64,000 nt of DNA from Dermacentor variabilis (taxonomy: Eukaryota; Arthropoda; Arachnida; Ixodida; Ixodidae): positions 208,451,627-208,515,626 of the forward strand of contig NC_134569.1 of NCBI RefSeq assembly GCF_050947875.1. The letters are read 5' to 3'. The notes under the pieces are model-generated. The model was not told where the DNA came from, ran no database searches, and saw nothing but the letters and a program-made list of their open reading frames with translations. Position 1 is the stretch's first letter; each line of letters starts with the position of its first letter. The position numbers and the translations under genes are program-made. Below, piece after piece: positions 1-11,578 of this stretch.

Positions 1-31
1 GATCGTCAAAAGCGTTTCAGAGCCCCTTTAA
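1..31. mobile_element. Right end of a Kolobok-like TTAA element (cut by window edge)
   Basis: The first 27 bases end in GTTTCAGAGCCCCT followed by TTAA (28-31). This closely matches the right end of the complete element that finishes at 30,212 (GGTTCAGGGCTCCT then TTAA). I infer the same non-autonomous family. The rest of this copy lies outside the window. Confidence 0.5.
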
Positions 32-584
32 TATACAAAACGTAAGTAGAACGTATTTAATATCTGAGACGTAGTTCGCATGGGTGGCTGGAATCGCTGC
101 ACAAAGCTAACAGGGGGAAAAGTAATTAATATGGGATATACGAAATCCTGCGAGTGCGCTTCACCACACGTCTGACCTACCCAAGATGCCAGACCTCGGG
201 CTACAATCGTAAATAAGGCGTCAACGTGCTGGCCGGTCACATTCTTGCCGCCTTGTGCTCCCACACCATCCAATCTTTTAAAAAGTGTGCCTCACCTTTA
301 ACTGTGGTACTAACGGGAACACAGCCATCTGGGAAAGCCTGCTTTCATAATATCGCATATCGTCTAACTATGCTTTCTTCAAAAGAGGCTGTTTGCTGCG
401 TTGGTATTGTCTCCGTAAACCTCAACTTTTGTTCATAGCTCTTTTAACTGATGTGCAAACTTGAAGGCTCATTCCTTTTTTTTTTATGCGCAACTTAAAT
501 GTAGTCTGCACAATACGTTAATGTAAGTTCCTATCCTTGATCGTTTGTAGTAATCACCTTGCTGTGCTCTTTTTCTGCAGGATA
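32..584. other. Unassigned DNA, 32-584
   Basis: No recognisable gene or repeat. The stretch ends in a pyrimidine-rich run and TTTTTCTGCAG (570-580), which looks like a splice acceptor just before the Harbinger exon that follows. Confidence 0.4.
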
Positions 585-978
585 ATGCGTAGAGAATGCC
601 TTTGGGATTTCGCTAACACGCTTCACGATGTTTCGTGGCCCCCTAAACCTGATGCCTCAAAACGTTGAACGTGGTGTGAAGGCAACATTCGTTCTTCGCA
701 ATGTTTTGTGCATCGAGTATAGAGGATGGTCTTTCCATTGCCCCGTTGGATTTGCCGATCACGAGGATGCATATGGGAATATGATTGACGGTGCGTGGGG
801 AACATCAGCTGAGACAGACTCGTCCACATTGGACCTGCAGCCGACATGTGCAAGGAAGAGTGCCCACTCACCATTGCAGGTGCGCAAGCAATATGCAGAG
901 CACTTTGCAAAGCAAGGAAAAGTCCCCCAGCAGTGGGAAGTTTTGAACGAAGAACCTGGTTGTGATGCGGAGCTGTGA
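585..978 (+). pseudogene. PIF/Harbinger (HARBI1-type) transposase, C-terminal exon fragment
   Basis: The frame from about 592 reads ENAFGI, then a stretch with RGPLNLMPQNVE and KATFVLRNVL, then GFADHEDAYGNMIDGAW, a Ser/His-rich part and VPQQWE before a stop at 978. This order is typical of the C-terminal DDE_Tnp_4 region of HARBI1-like transposases: the ENAFG block carries the last catalytic acidic residue and is followed by the leader, a helix and a PGF(A/V)D..D..G..IPGAW tail. The putative acceptor at 580 leads into an in-frame stop (583-585), so a one-base shift lies near 590. The N-terminal nuclease exons are not visible upstream in the window. It is a relic copy, unrelated in position to the complete Harbinger gene at 31 kb. 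The alternative of a domesticated HARBI1 exon is less likely given the shift. Confidence 0.6.
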
Positions 979-1529
979 CGACAGTTTCTGGAAGCTGCTC
1001 AAGAACTATTTCCCTAAACAATGATTCTCAAGCTACAGATAAGTGTCCCGTAATAAATACTTTATGAACTAAATGTATCTGAGTGACTTCCAATTTAAAC
1101 TTTGAGCGAAAGTGTGGTGGACAGTGCTGGTATTTCCTTCTCTGAGTGATTTTCGATACTTTGGTGCTCCTGATCCAGCCGTCATCCGTATAGTGGGATT
1201 TATTGCAGATCAGGAACCCTGCAACGCAAATCTCGAGACTACAAGGTGAGTAAAATCTTTTGTAACTTTGCCTACATTCAGTGGCAGATAATCAGATGAA
1301 ATTGTAACCCTGCGCAAACGATTGGATGGTTCTGTTTCATTTTGGAAAGGGATGTAAACAGAGGTGCAAGCTGAATAACGCAGACATGATACGTGCCCTG
1401 CCTTTGTTCGGCCTCTCTCTCATTTCGGGCACGTTGTCCAAACTGAAACACAAACACTATAACATAGCCGAACTCCCCACTTGTTCCACTTGAAGTTCAT
1501 TCCCAGTGGCGTACCGCGAACCATCGGAC
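979..1529. other. Unassigned DNA, 979-1529
   Basis: No gene recognised. AATAAA-like motifs (about 1052) lie shortly downstream of the Harbinger exon stop and could have served its transcript. Confidence 0.35.
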
Positions 1530-1637
<108 letters not shown>

Positions 1638-1639
1638 TT

Positions 1640-1786
1640 ACGTTGCAGAAGTCCCATAAATATGTATTTGAAATATTTACGAGAGAACGATGCACCATGG
1701 TTAAACAAGATGGCTGTCGAGACCGATTCCACATCTACACGTTAAATCGTCTTCTGACTGGCGCCACTCTTAGTTGCGCCCTAACA
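1640..1786 (-). repeat. Partial 3' LTR of Ty3/gypsy element 1
   Basis: Read on the minus strand, the sequence after the polypurine tract begins TGTTAGGGCGC, the usual TG start of an LTR. It continues about 145 bp until it meets the TA microsatellite. No matching 5' LTR is present in the window, so the LTR call rests on position next to the tract and on the TG start only. Confidence 0.45.
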
Positions 1787-1798
1787 ACCCCTCTCTCT
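1787..1798 (-). promoter_or_regulatory. Polypurine tract (plus-strand primer) of gypsy element 1
   Basis: The minus strand reads AGAGAGAGGGG directly after the integrase stop and directly before TGTTAG. A purine run at this place is the normal second-strand primer of LTR retrotransposons. Confidence 0.55.
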
Positions 1799-2879
1799 AA
1801 TGGCGCCGTCTCGGCGCCAACCATAAGGGAGGTGAACTCGCGGCAAAGTAAGGCTTCAGCCGGGACACATGCACAAAGTCCGTGAGGAAACGCGAGTCCG
1901 GCGGAGCGATCTCGCAGTTCACATCGCTAAGCTGACGCAATATCGCGTAGGGCCTTGTGTAGCGCGGCAGCAGCTCTTCAGGCAAGCGGCGACATGGTGC
2001 CCATAGGTGGACAACGGAGCCAAGAGGAAATCTAACGTCCCGATGTCGGCTGTCGTACCGGATCTTCTGCGCGGCCTGAGACTGAGTGAGCCGAGAGCCG
2101 GCAATCTGGCGTGCCGTGTGAGCCCGGGCGAATTCCTCTTCAGCGTATTCTGTGGGAGGGTTCATCGAGGATAGAAGCAGTGTGTCAAAGGGCAAAGATG
2201 GGTAGGGGCCGAACAGAAGGTAAAAGGGTGAAAAGCCAGCGGTTCTCGTCACGGGACGAATTATAGGTGAAGGCCACGAAGGGTAACGTGCTGTCCCGAT
2301 CCCTGTGGTCGTCGGAAACGTACGTAGACAGCATTTCTGTCAGCGTGCGATTGAGCCGCTCCGTCAGTCCGTTTGAGGGTGGTAGGCGGTGGAAAGCTTG
2401 TCCTCCGCAGAACAGGAGCGAAGTAGGTCTTCAAGTGGTCGGGACAAGGTGCGGCCGCGATCAGTGAGGAGCTGCCTGGGTGCTCCGTGATGGGTGATGA
2501 TGTCCTGTAAAAGGAAATCTGCCACTTCAAATGCACAGCTTGGGCGCAAAGCTCGCGTGACCGCGTACCGGGTCGCGTAATCATTCGCGACAACGACTCG
2601 CCTATTGCCCGATTTAGACGTTGGAATAGGGCGGGGAAGATCGAGACCGACGCGAAAGAGTGGTTCTGAGGACACACCGATGAGATGAAGGCACCCAGCG
2701 GGCAGCACAGCAGGTTTTTTTGCGACACTGACAGCGCACAAGCTGCAAAGTAGCGCTGCCTAGAGCCGTACAGGCCTGGCCAGTAGAAGCGGCCCCGTAC
2801 GCGGTCGTAAGTACACGAAACGCTGAGGTGGTTTGCAGTAGCGACATCGTGCAACTACTGCCCAAGAACTAATATCCTG
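1797..2879 (-). pseudogene. Ty3/gypsy element 1: integrase
   Basis: Minus strand, several frames. From the N-side: YDRVRGRFYWPGLY (zinc-binding region), FRVGLDLPRPIPTSKSG (first catalytic Asp), NDYATRYAVTRAL, LLTDRGRT (second Asp), AYHPQTD, then NGLTERLNRTL (catalytic Glu, around 2350-2380), and a C-terminal domain with AGFSPFYLLFG, SVVHLWAP and FVHVSRLKPYF. These are the standard landmarks of a gypsy integrase that joins cDNA to the host chromosome. The acidic triad is still visible, but at least two frameshifts (near 2360 and 2740) break the frame. The gene ends just before the polypurine tract. The LINE insertion at 2880-3017 separates it from the RNase H part. Confidence 0.85.
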
Positions 2880-3017
2880 AGATGGCGTGGTTGGTTGGTA
2901 AGAACTTTATTCATAGTGCTTCAGAGCTTTCGCCGACGGGGCCTTAGGCCTACCACGTGGGGCCGGCGAAGTGTTACCTCGCCGCCGCCTCGCGAGCCTG
3001 CTGGACGGCCCAGAGTT
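2880..3017 (-). mobile_element. 5'-truncated LINE 3' end inserted in gypsy element 1
   Basis: On the minus strand the gypsy linker (LRPEGAEFF) passes abruptly into a sequence that aligns by eye with the last codons and 3' UTR of the I-clade LINE at 50.8 kb: a WAVQQAREAA-like stretch, then AATAAAGTTCTTACC and a tail of repeated ACCA. The 50.8-kb copy has AATAAAGTTG and a tail of repeated ATCC. After the tail, gypsy coding sequence resumes. The fragment is about 138 bp. The ends are judged by eye and may be off by some bases. Confidence 0.65.
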
Positions 3018-3775
3018 GAAAAATTCTGCTCCTTCAGGGCGTAAGCTGCAACGGTAGAGAACGCCGTCGCGGAGCACTAACATGCGCAGTGTGGGTTCCG
3101 AATGTCCAGAATTGAGACGATCGATGAAAGCACATAGATAGCAATCACGCTGTTCAATGCAGATGTCGTGCAGATCAGAAATGGCCAGGACGCAAGAGTC
3201 GGTGTCAGGCGCATCATATTCAGAGCGGTCGACAGGATGACTGGAGAGGCAGTCGGCGTCCTTGTGCAAACGGCGTTTTTTGTATAAAACAGCAAATGAA
3301 TATTCTTGGGAGCCTTAACGCCCATCTACCCAATCGTCCAGTGGTGTCTCTAAGTTCTTCAGGTGAGGAGATCCAGCACAAGGCGTGGTGATAGGCAACC
3401 ACGGAAAATGTGCGGTTGTACGGGGGGGGGGGGCGGAATTCGGCAACTGCCCATACGAACGCCAGGCACTCCCGTTCGGTAATTGAAAAATTCCTCTCGG
3501 CGGGTGACAGAAGGCGGCTGACGTACGCAATCACGCGCTCTGCGTTGTGCTGCCATTGAACAATACAGCCCCAATGCCATGGCCACTGGTATTTGTGTGA
3601 AGTTCAGTGGCTGCAGAGGGATCACAATGAGCCAGCAATGGGGGAGCCGTGAGCAAGCGTACGTGGGTGGAGAATGCTTCGGTTTGAGTAAGGCCCCAAG
3701 TGAAAGCAACGTCCTTGAGTAAGTGGGCGAGTGGTTTCGGCGAAATTTTTTATAAAACGACGGAAATATGAGCAT
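3018..3775 (-). pseudogene. Ty3/gypsy element 1: RNase H domain and integrase linker
   Basis: Minus-strand frames contain [22 protein letters not shown] sequence (near 3590), [20 protein letters not shown] (RNase H landmark, about 3470-3530), [12 protein letters not shown], then [11 protein letters not shown], a decayed form of the N-ADALSR block, and a linker ending in GVLYRCSLRPEGAEFF. This domain degrades the RNA strand during reverse transcription. A run of ten G on the plus strand (3422-3431) breaks the frame in the middle. Several shifts show that the copy is dead. Confidence 0.75.
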
Positions 3776-4570
3776 AACCCAACAAAGCTTCTTACGTTTG
3801 CGGGGGATGATGGAACAGGAAAGTTGTGGACAGTGTGAATCTTGTCACGGTCGGGTTGAACGCCAGCGGCACTGACGAGATGGCCAGGAACGGTAATTTA
3901 ACGACGTGCAAGGGTGCACTTGCGTGAATTCAATTGCAGCCCGGAGAGTCGGTCAACAGCAATAGCCGATAGACGCGTTAGATGACTCGTGAAAGTTGGC
4001 GAAAAGAATATGACATTGTCTAGGTAACATAGACGTGTGGACTATTTATAGCCGCGAAGTAAGGCGTCCATCATTATTTCTTAGGTTGCCGGGGCATTAC
4101 AAAGGCCGAACAGCATAACCTTGAATTGGTAAAGGCTGTGAGATGTTATACGAAGGCAGTTTTCTCACGGTCCATGTCATCTACCGAGATCTTCCGACAG
4201 CCTGATCGGAGGTGTATCGATGAAAAGTACTTGGCTCCGCGAAAGCAGTCCAAGGCGTCATGAATACGCGACAAGGGGTAGACATCCTTGCGTGTGATTT
4301 TGCTGAGGTGTTTGTAATTCACACAAGAGCGCTAACTGCCGACCTTCTTGACGAGAACAACAGGGGACGCTCACGGATGATTGCAAGATGGCTGGATAGC
4401 GCCTTTAGTCAAAACCTTATCCACTTGTCGTAGTATCACTTGTCGTTCTACATGTGAAGCACTACGGTCGGCGGCGTATCGTATTGGCGTCTCCGGTGTA
4501 AATACGATGGGTGACCACGGATGTCTGGGCTAAAGGGCGGCCATCAAGGCTAAAACTAAGTTTCCAAGAG
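3776..4570 (-). pseudogene. Ty3/gypsy element 1: reverse transcriptase
   Basis: Minus-strand pieces show ASPVVLVKK (about 4340-4380), VNYKHLSKITRKDVYPLSRI (about 4270-4330), DALDCFRGAKYFSSI, and CYLDNV at about 4012-4029. CYLDNV is the polymerase active site, normally YLDD, with the second Asp changed to Asn. Many stop codons are scattered through the region, so no long ORF survives. Order and spacing are those of a gypsy RT, and it joins the RNase H region downstream. Confidence 0.7.
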
Positions 4571-4943
4571 ACGGCGGAAGTCAGCAGCTTGTGCCGGAAG
4601 ATAAGGTGGAATGATCTTGCTAAGTTCGTCTGTGAGAGTCGGTGAATCGGAGGTTCCTGTAGAGGGCGTCGGAATTTCGGCGTCAGGAGCCGATGTCTCG
4701 CAATCGTTCACAGGCGAGATGTCCAAAGACATTCCTCTTGGAAGAGTCGAGCAATTAAGGAGAGGGAGCGAAGTCTGCCTGTAACAGTGAGCACGGTTTG
4801 GGGAACGGCCAAATTTCTTTCAAGCAGTATGTCAGCGGTGGGACATACTGTGTAGACGCCGTCAGGAACAGATGGGACCGACGGTAGTGACATACATAGT
4901 GGCTTGAGGCAACAGGCGTATGTCTTCGGGAGAGCTTAACCAT
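4571..4943 (-). pseudogene. Ty3/gypsy element 1: protease-RT linker, 5' end of what remains
   Basis: The minus strand carries a conserved linker: SVPDGVYTVCPTADILLERN followed by LAVPQTVLTVTGRL (4780-4870), then acidic Ser/Thr-rich sequence leading to the RT. I recall this block from tick gypsy polyproteins between protease and RT, so the family link is recollection. Protease and gag are missing. The element is truncated near 4943. Confidence 0.55.
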
Positions 4944-5385
4944 AGAAAAAGGAATTCAAGAGAACTCGGCGAGAACTGGCAACTGGAAACGCGTGACGTC
5001 ACGCCAGTGTTAATCCCATTCGTTTGTTGACGCGAGCATCGGAAAAAAAAAGAAGTGAAATTACGTTTTTTATACTTTCCCGTTAAAACTAAAGTTTTGC
5101 GTATAAATGAACTTATATTTTACGGCTTATTTTTCTTGCGTCACCTAGCAACAAGCTAACGGCACGCCAGGCGCAACAGAGGCATGCTTCATGCGCTAGA
5201 CAGGCTGCCGAAACCAGCGAGGCCGGCTGCGCAAGTGAAGTTCACCAGTTTGGCGACCCGTCTCTTTGGGATGTAGCGTGTTTGTTGAGCTCCCGGCGTA
5301 TTCTTGCGTTCCTGCTGCACTTTGAGTCGACAAGGTGCGACATTTTGTTCGACTGTCTGCTATGCTTTTCAAGTAAGTTTGGCTT
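4944..5385. other. Unassigned DNA, 4944-5385
   Basis: No gene recognised. The last 60 bases resemble a very diverged first copy of the tandem repeat that follows. Confidence 0.35.
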
Positions 5386-5990
5386 TTACGGCACGGAACC
5401 GAGACTTGCGACGCAGTTAACGAAAAACAGCTCGGCCGTCCTGGTGTAGTTTGAGTTAATGACTCGTACTGGGAGATGTTTGCGACGCTTTCTATGAGCC
5501 CCAACATAACTTATTTCGGTAGTTTTTGGGCACGTTCGCCGCACCCGGCTTTGGGACGCAGTTGACGAAAAGCATCTGGGCCGTGAGATGCAGTTTCGCG
5601 TGTACCGAATCTTACCGGGACAAGTTTTGGCGCTTTTTCTGACCCCGCACAATATTTGTAACTAATTGCGGGTCCTTTTCAAGCGCAGTGGCCGGACCGA
5701 GGCGTTGTGGCGCAGCTAGCGAAAAGCAGCTCGGCCGTGTGCCGCAGTTAGTTTCGCGTGTACTGAATCTTACTGGGACAAGTTCGTGACTCTCTGACCC
5801 CTAAAATTATTGTAATTAATTTCTTTACTTTTTGGCATACTTATGAGGCACGCTCGCTGCGCCTGCGGTTGTGACGCAGTTAGCAAAAAGCCGCCCGTGC
5901 TGACAGTTAGTTTGGCGTGTACTGAATCTTAGTGAGGCAAGGTTGTGACACTTTCCATAGCCCCGCAACATATACCTTCTTTCGGCACTC
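5386..5990. repeat. Tandem repeat of about 145-163 bp, four diverged copies
   Basis: A unit that starts GACGCAGTTARCGAAAAGCA and later contains CGTGTACTGAATCTTACTGG and GACCCCG recurs with starts near 5410, 5555, 5710 and 5873. Copies differ by many substitutions and small gaps. ORFs here are side effects of the repeat. It could be a small satellite array or the internal repeats of an unrecognised element. Confidence 0.8.
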
Positions 5991-8640
5991 ACGCGCGTCG
6001 AAGAGACGACGAGCGATTGGGAGAATATTGCTTGCGCCGGCATAACGCGAAAAAAAGATGACACCGAGCAGCTCAAGAACAAAGAACTGGAAAATTCTGT
6101 CTTCTGAACGACTGAAAACAGGTTTTGCACCCACGCATTTCTCTTGAGTGCGTGTAGAAGGAATTTGCGAGCGTCTCTCGTGGTTTGGTCAAGAGCCTCC
6201 ATGGGCGTCTTGCGCTGGAGTTTGAGGTATAGTAGCATATCTGGGTAGTACCAGCTTGGCTAGTATTGAGCCCTGGCTGTAGCGAAGCACGTTTCTAGCC
6301 CGAGCTTTGCGTCGATTCGTGCTTTTTCTGCCCTGTTGCGAGTGTGAAATAGCTCGTCACTTCTAACAGACCACGCTGCGAGTTCGCCGCAGCCTATTGT
6401 TTGACGAAAACGGACTCTCTGTGAGTCGTAATGCTGAAGCAGAAGGAATCGGCGACGCCGATCCGGAGAGACATAGCTCAGCCCCGAAAAAGCGTCACCG
6501 TCGTTACTGCGTCGTGGGCTGCCGTGTACAAAAGGCCTGAATCTCAACATCAGATTTTACCGTTTTCCTTCAAGGCCTCAAGAAGCGGCCGGAGCGTCGG
6601 GCGCGCTGGATAGCTGCAGTTGGTCGCGCTGGCTAAGCGAAACCATAGAATAAAGAACAACTTTAGAGAATGGAAACTGTAGCTTCCGCAGTGGTTCGAA
6701 AATAAGCAGCGCATGGAACTTACCTAGGTGGACACGAGATGACGCTGCTAAAACAGGAAGCGGAAATGCCTCTTTTTTAGAGCATTATTCAATATGGCCG
6801 CTTTTTGCCGGTCGTGTACGCTTGTATCCGCTCGTACGCGCCGTACTCGCCCCGCCGGCTATGCGGCATGCCTCGGCTGCCGCGTAGCCGGTGCGTTCTA
6901 ATTGCCAGGAGACCAAAGAGCCTCTACTGACGCCCATACAAACAAGCCACAAGTGAGTGAACAGAACGTGCGACTTTATTGGCAGAAGACAAGCAGTGTA
7001 CATTCTCGTGCAATAGCAGAAATAAAATTTGTATGTCGAGATACGCTGGAATCTTTGAAGCGAGCTCGTAAACGGCTCACCGTCGTCGTCGCACATGGCG
7101 GTCTAGTAAAGAGCGACAACCAGCCGCGCAAGGAGATTGGACAGTGTCCCGCCTGTTTGCAGCGGCAGTCGCCGTTAAAGATGAGCAACTTGCATCGCGA
7201 AGCAATCGGGTGAACCAGGCATCTGCTGCCGCAGCCTACACAGCGACATGGACTACCCGGCATTTTAGCGTTGACTCCTTTCCAACCTGCATTTCTTTCG
7301 GGGGCCACTAATGTGCGCCTCACACTTGGTGTCCCACATTGGCTCAATATGGACAAGTCGCTTTCGTGGGCATCACCTTCGGCAGCCATTTTTGCGGGCC
7401 TTTCCATCCATGCGGCTATCAACTTCAAACACGTCGGACCATGTAAGCACGTATGCTGGTCTCCGTTCTGAGCAAATCATGGCCGAGGTAGGCCACTAGT
7501 ACAATTTGCCCATGACTGCAGCAGGAAAGAACTAACGGGAGCAGCAGTTACGGTGCATGTATACTAGGAGTCTATGTTGCTGTGCGGACTGCCGGAGCAA
7601 ATGCTTACCTCGAGAGACTGCTTATCAATGCAACTGACCAGGCCCCACATTCGAGAAATGCAACATGGCGACCACAACCAAGTGGGGCAGCAAAACCAGA
7701 TTCTGCAATCAATCATTCAGTGTAGCTTGCGCAAAGACCCAGGCTATCGAGGAAGAAGAGCAATTATCGAGACTAGGAATATGGAAAATGAGAAACCTTG
7801 CATTGAAGAGAGAAGCCACTCTGCTGTGGAAGTATTGAAGGCCAAAAACATCAAGAAAAGTAAAATGGTGCATAGCAAACGGTGCGTAGGCTAATGCAAG
7901 ACACATGTCGATGTTGCATCAGCTATTTCAGGAGAGGAATTGTGCATGACAACATACACTAAAAGGTACTGCTACAGATATGTTATGCTACTAGACAGTG
8001 ACTGGTATGAAGTATCAGCGAAGAATCGGTTGACTTTTATGTTTAGATGAGGATGAATGATCTCTAACAAGAATGGGCAATGAAAAAGCTTGCATTTATA
8101 GAAGAAAAATTACACTTGGCACAAATGGAATTGACATGGTCAGGAAGCTGATTAAGGGCAACGTGACGGAACTCTTTTGGCCAGCGTCGTCCGTGCTTGG
8201 TCAGAAGTTGCAGGTGCATCTGAAGACAAAGAATTTCTATGAAGTCCTTTTTGAGTTACCTGGATGACTCAGCCAATTTGTCCGTGCTGGTGGATTGGTG
8301 GCTGAAGCTCTTTTCAGTCTTGAAACAGTGCTCTGCAGACTTGATATCTCATGCAAATTCTTCTGCATGCGCTTCTTTGTTCGTGGTGTAAAAGCCTTGC
8401 AAATTCAGCTCCAGCCCTTTTCTGTTGGTGTGGATAGGAGCTCCTGTGATGACCCAAGATATGCTTGGCATGAACTCTGTTGGGGCAGAACGGTCACACA
8501 TAAGATACAGCACAGATTAGCCAAACTCTAGTATGTTTTCTTTTATGTTCGAACCACTTATACTAAACCATAAACATGAACAAACATTCATTTATGCTGC
8601 AAACAAATGACATGTATCTCAAGACTAGCAAGCCAATACA
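5991..8640. other. Unassigned DNA, 5991-8640
   Basis: Several short ORFs occur on both strands (for example a Cys-rich one on the minus strand at 6976-7428), but none shows a domain I can defend. The part 6785-7260 is richer in CpG than its surroundings. I see no RNA gene. Confidence 0.4.
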
Positions 8641-8644
8641 GCAT

Positions 8645-9090
8645 ATATCAGTTTCAGTATCAGTTTATTATTCTTTAAATACAATGCATTGGAAAGATAC
8701 AATATACGGACGAGGGCCCCAAGGTCAAAGACTGCAACGGGACCCTCAGTTCATAATAACAATGTAGAGATGTACTAAAGAAGAGCAAACTAACTAAAAC
8801 AAACGAACACAATCGGAAAAATACAACATAGAAAAATAATATAACTGAAAACAAATTGTGTTTATATAAGCCTGTAGTGCACAAAGAACTGTCAGTACAT
8901 AAAAATGACAAATATAGTGTAATGAATGACGTAAACTTAGTTACATATATAAAACAGCTTAAGAGGATGACTAAATGTATGAAAGGATGAAGATTTAATG
9001 CTAACGGGTAAACCATTCCACAGCTGGCATATTTATTTCTGAACCACATGTTGTTTACCTTGTAGTAACAGCCAATGTCCACACAATGGC
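8645..9090 (-). mobile_element. Possible 3' end of a non-LTR retrotransposon
   Basis: The plus strand shows CAGTTTCAGTATCAGTTTATT at the left edge, so the minus strand would end in AATAAACTGATACTGAAACTG, a poly(A) signal plus short TGAAAC-type repeats as LINE tails in ticks often have. The upstream GTCCCGTTGCAG and GGGGCCCTCGTCC pieces look familiar from tick retroelement 3' UTRs. No coding motif supports it, so the call stays weak. Confidence 0.3.
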
Positions 9091-11349
9091 CTTGTAGCAG
9101 GCAGCAGCTTCTGTTTAGTGTGTGGAGTGTGTTGCTTTATACTGGCGCCATCCTCATTACTGTATGCCTGGAACAGAAATTTTGACAGAATCAGAAATTG
9201 AAAACGCACAATTTTGCAATATGAAATGCAAAAAGGTGTGACATATATATTGTAATGGTTTGCGACTGCAGAACACATGCAAATGTACCCTGTCTGTTCT
9301 AGGGTGCTTAAGCAGCACGTTAAATAAATATTGCTATGGTCCATAAATTTGTCTGCCTAACTATACAATGCATGTAAACAGCTTAAGTATTATTAAGATC
9401 ACAAATGAGAACATTTGTGCGTTCGTTTACACACTGGAAGAGATCACACTGCTGGTTCCACAAGCAAATGCATGAAAGTCATGAAGCTATTAGAACTGAT
9501 GCAATATTTTTCTGCACGAACGTGATGCACTGCTTCACTACTGCAAAAATAAACTCCCTACGGTAAACCCAACTGAAAAGCAAGAACATGTGGAACCAAC
9601 AAATACGAAATATGAGTGAGTTATCGCGCTTGCAACTGTTTAATACATTAAATTCTGTACTTTCACATCATTTTATTAAAAGATCATTATTCGATTTTGT
9701 GGACGAAAGAAGTTGCCGGCGGACTCGAAAAAAAGTTTTATATGTACATTGTTAAGGCTACCCAGTCACCTGTGGCCACGGCTACAATAAGATGAAAAAT
9801 GAGACGCGCGTTCCGATATCGCTCTTTCGTGATTGTGTGTGTATAACGGCAGCCTCGCAAGTAACGGTTTATTTAGGAAACAGCAACGGACGATCCCGAC
9901 TGCCATATGTTATGCAGGATCTAGTTCGTTAACTTGTCTCCGCCTGTAAGTTAATGAGACGAATATTATATAACGATTCAAGCAGCGGTGTTAAACGACT
10001 CACCGTTATTGCAGTTGTCAGCCGCACCAGAATCCAGCTCCCGTTTTGATGCAGACGTGTTCCGAATGGCTTACGACCAGTACCCAACTTTCGGGCTTAC
10101 ATGTCCGCTTGCAAAAACGTCACTTGACCCCAGGTTAAATAACGCGAGAGATCGAAGCGCAATAAACTAGTTTTAGCAAAAAAAGAAGCAACCAGTGTTG
10201 AGTGCACGAACGAATGAATCCGTACCGCCATGCACTTGAAAATACCGCTAAAAATTTTAAATCCAAGCCAGAGGTCACGTGAAAGATCGATGATGCTGAA
10301 CGCTATTTGCGTTTATAGTGACAACGAAACAATAAACTTACTTACAAAGAGTACAATATCTAATTATAAAAATGCTTCGGTAATTGGGAGAGAAAGTTTG
10401 TAAGGTAAAATTGCGCTTATTACGGCGCCTCTAGCGGAAAATATTCAAACTAACGTAACCATCCCGAAGTGATTCTACTATGCTGGTTTTGTTAGCAGCA
10501 GCGCGCGGTCGATTTTTCCCCTCTCTGTGGCCATTTGTTGAACTTGAGAGTGTGCGGGGCCTGGCGAAACTTCGCGCCATGCTGACTGCTTCGCCTGTCT
10601 TGAAAGTTGCTTGATTATTTGCGTTCTAAAATTCGGTCTTTTGCACCGACCATCCCGACGGCAGACCGACATAGCAGCAGGTATCGCTGGTGGTTCACGA
10701 TTCGAGACCGTTGAGCATGTTGAGGCAGCGCAGCAAGGTAGTATTGATTGCAGCACATCGATGTTCGAGCGCTGTCATTAAAAGCTACATCAAGCGAGCA
10801 GCGCGATTCGCACGTACGTTACTGCGAGCTCATGCATTGCATCAGTTATTTATCAGTTGCTAAAGGGACAGATGGCTGCTACTACAGTGCAGGCATAACT
10901 ACTTGTCTATCGGCATGCAGTCAGCAAAGATTGCAGGAGGCCCGCCGTTTCGCGGCATGTCGAAAGACCGCTGCCGTCGCGGCGCGTACGATCGTGCGCT
11001 CGAGCAGTTCCGTACACATGATGTCTGCTTATCGTTGCTGTGAATTCATTTATAGCAAGAATTTCGTCGCGTTTGTGCGTCTGAATCTAGCAGCGTGCAA
11101 ACCTTACCTGAAGTTCAACTTCGTATGCGACTCGCTTCACTTGCAATTGACACCGCGCTAAAACTTCGCCGCTGATTTCTTGAACGGCGTACACGTATTC
11201 GCATTTGCATAATTTATTGCCTTTACGCAGCGCGGCACCCCAGAAAAAATCTTCGGCGCCCGATATTCGCTCGAAGCCGTCGTACAACAAAACCGAAATT
11301 GGCGGGTCCGTATTGTAAACGTGCTTTCCTAAGCAGACGACTGAGCTTG
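9091..11349. other. Unassigned DNA, 9091-11349
   Basis: No recognisable gene. The region 10,440-11,300 has more CpG and several overlapping ORFs of about 90-137 codons without family features. They cannot be told apart from chance. Confidence 0.4.
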
Positions 11350-11578
11350 GTACTACCCAGTTCAGGACAGAGGGCGCTTTTTAGCACCATTTTCGCAGCG
11401 TCCCCTGGGCAGTGCAAGAGCCCCATTGTGGCCACCTCTGTGTATGTAGCGTACTGTCGCGTCGGCTGAGGCAAAGATTTGGAAACTCCCAGTAAGATGG
11501 AAGAAGCCATCTGAAGAACCGCTAACTCCATATGTAAATAGAGCAAATAAACGTTTTTCACCACCACCACCACCCAGT
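11350..11578 (+). mobile_element. Possible LINE 3' end with (ACC)n tail
   Basis: The plus strand ends in GCAAATAAACGTTTTTCACC followed by repeated CCA, that is a poly(A) signal close to a simple repeat tail. This matches the tail style of I/R1-clade LINEs in ticks. There is no clear coding part, so the left border is a guess. Confidence 0.35.

Noticed and set aside
1506..1520. CAGTGGCGTACC next to the microsatellite as a hAT end
   Set aside because: One base differs, and neither a partner end nor an 8-bp duplication was found.
6976..7428. Cys-rich minus-strand ORF considered as a THAP or zinc-finger gene
   Set aside because: MPGSPCRCVGCG looks suggestive, but the FP block, Trp, CxxH and AVP parts are missing.
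8675..9082. Hydrophobic 135-codon minus-strand ORF considered as a membrane protein
   Set aside because: The hydrophobicity comes from T-rich DNA in a probable retroelement 3' UTR, with no start context or conserved motif.
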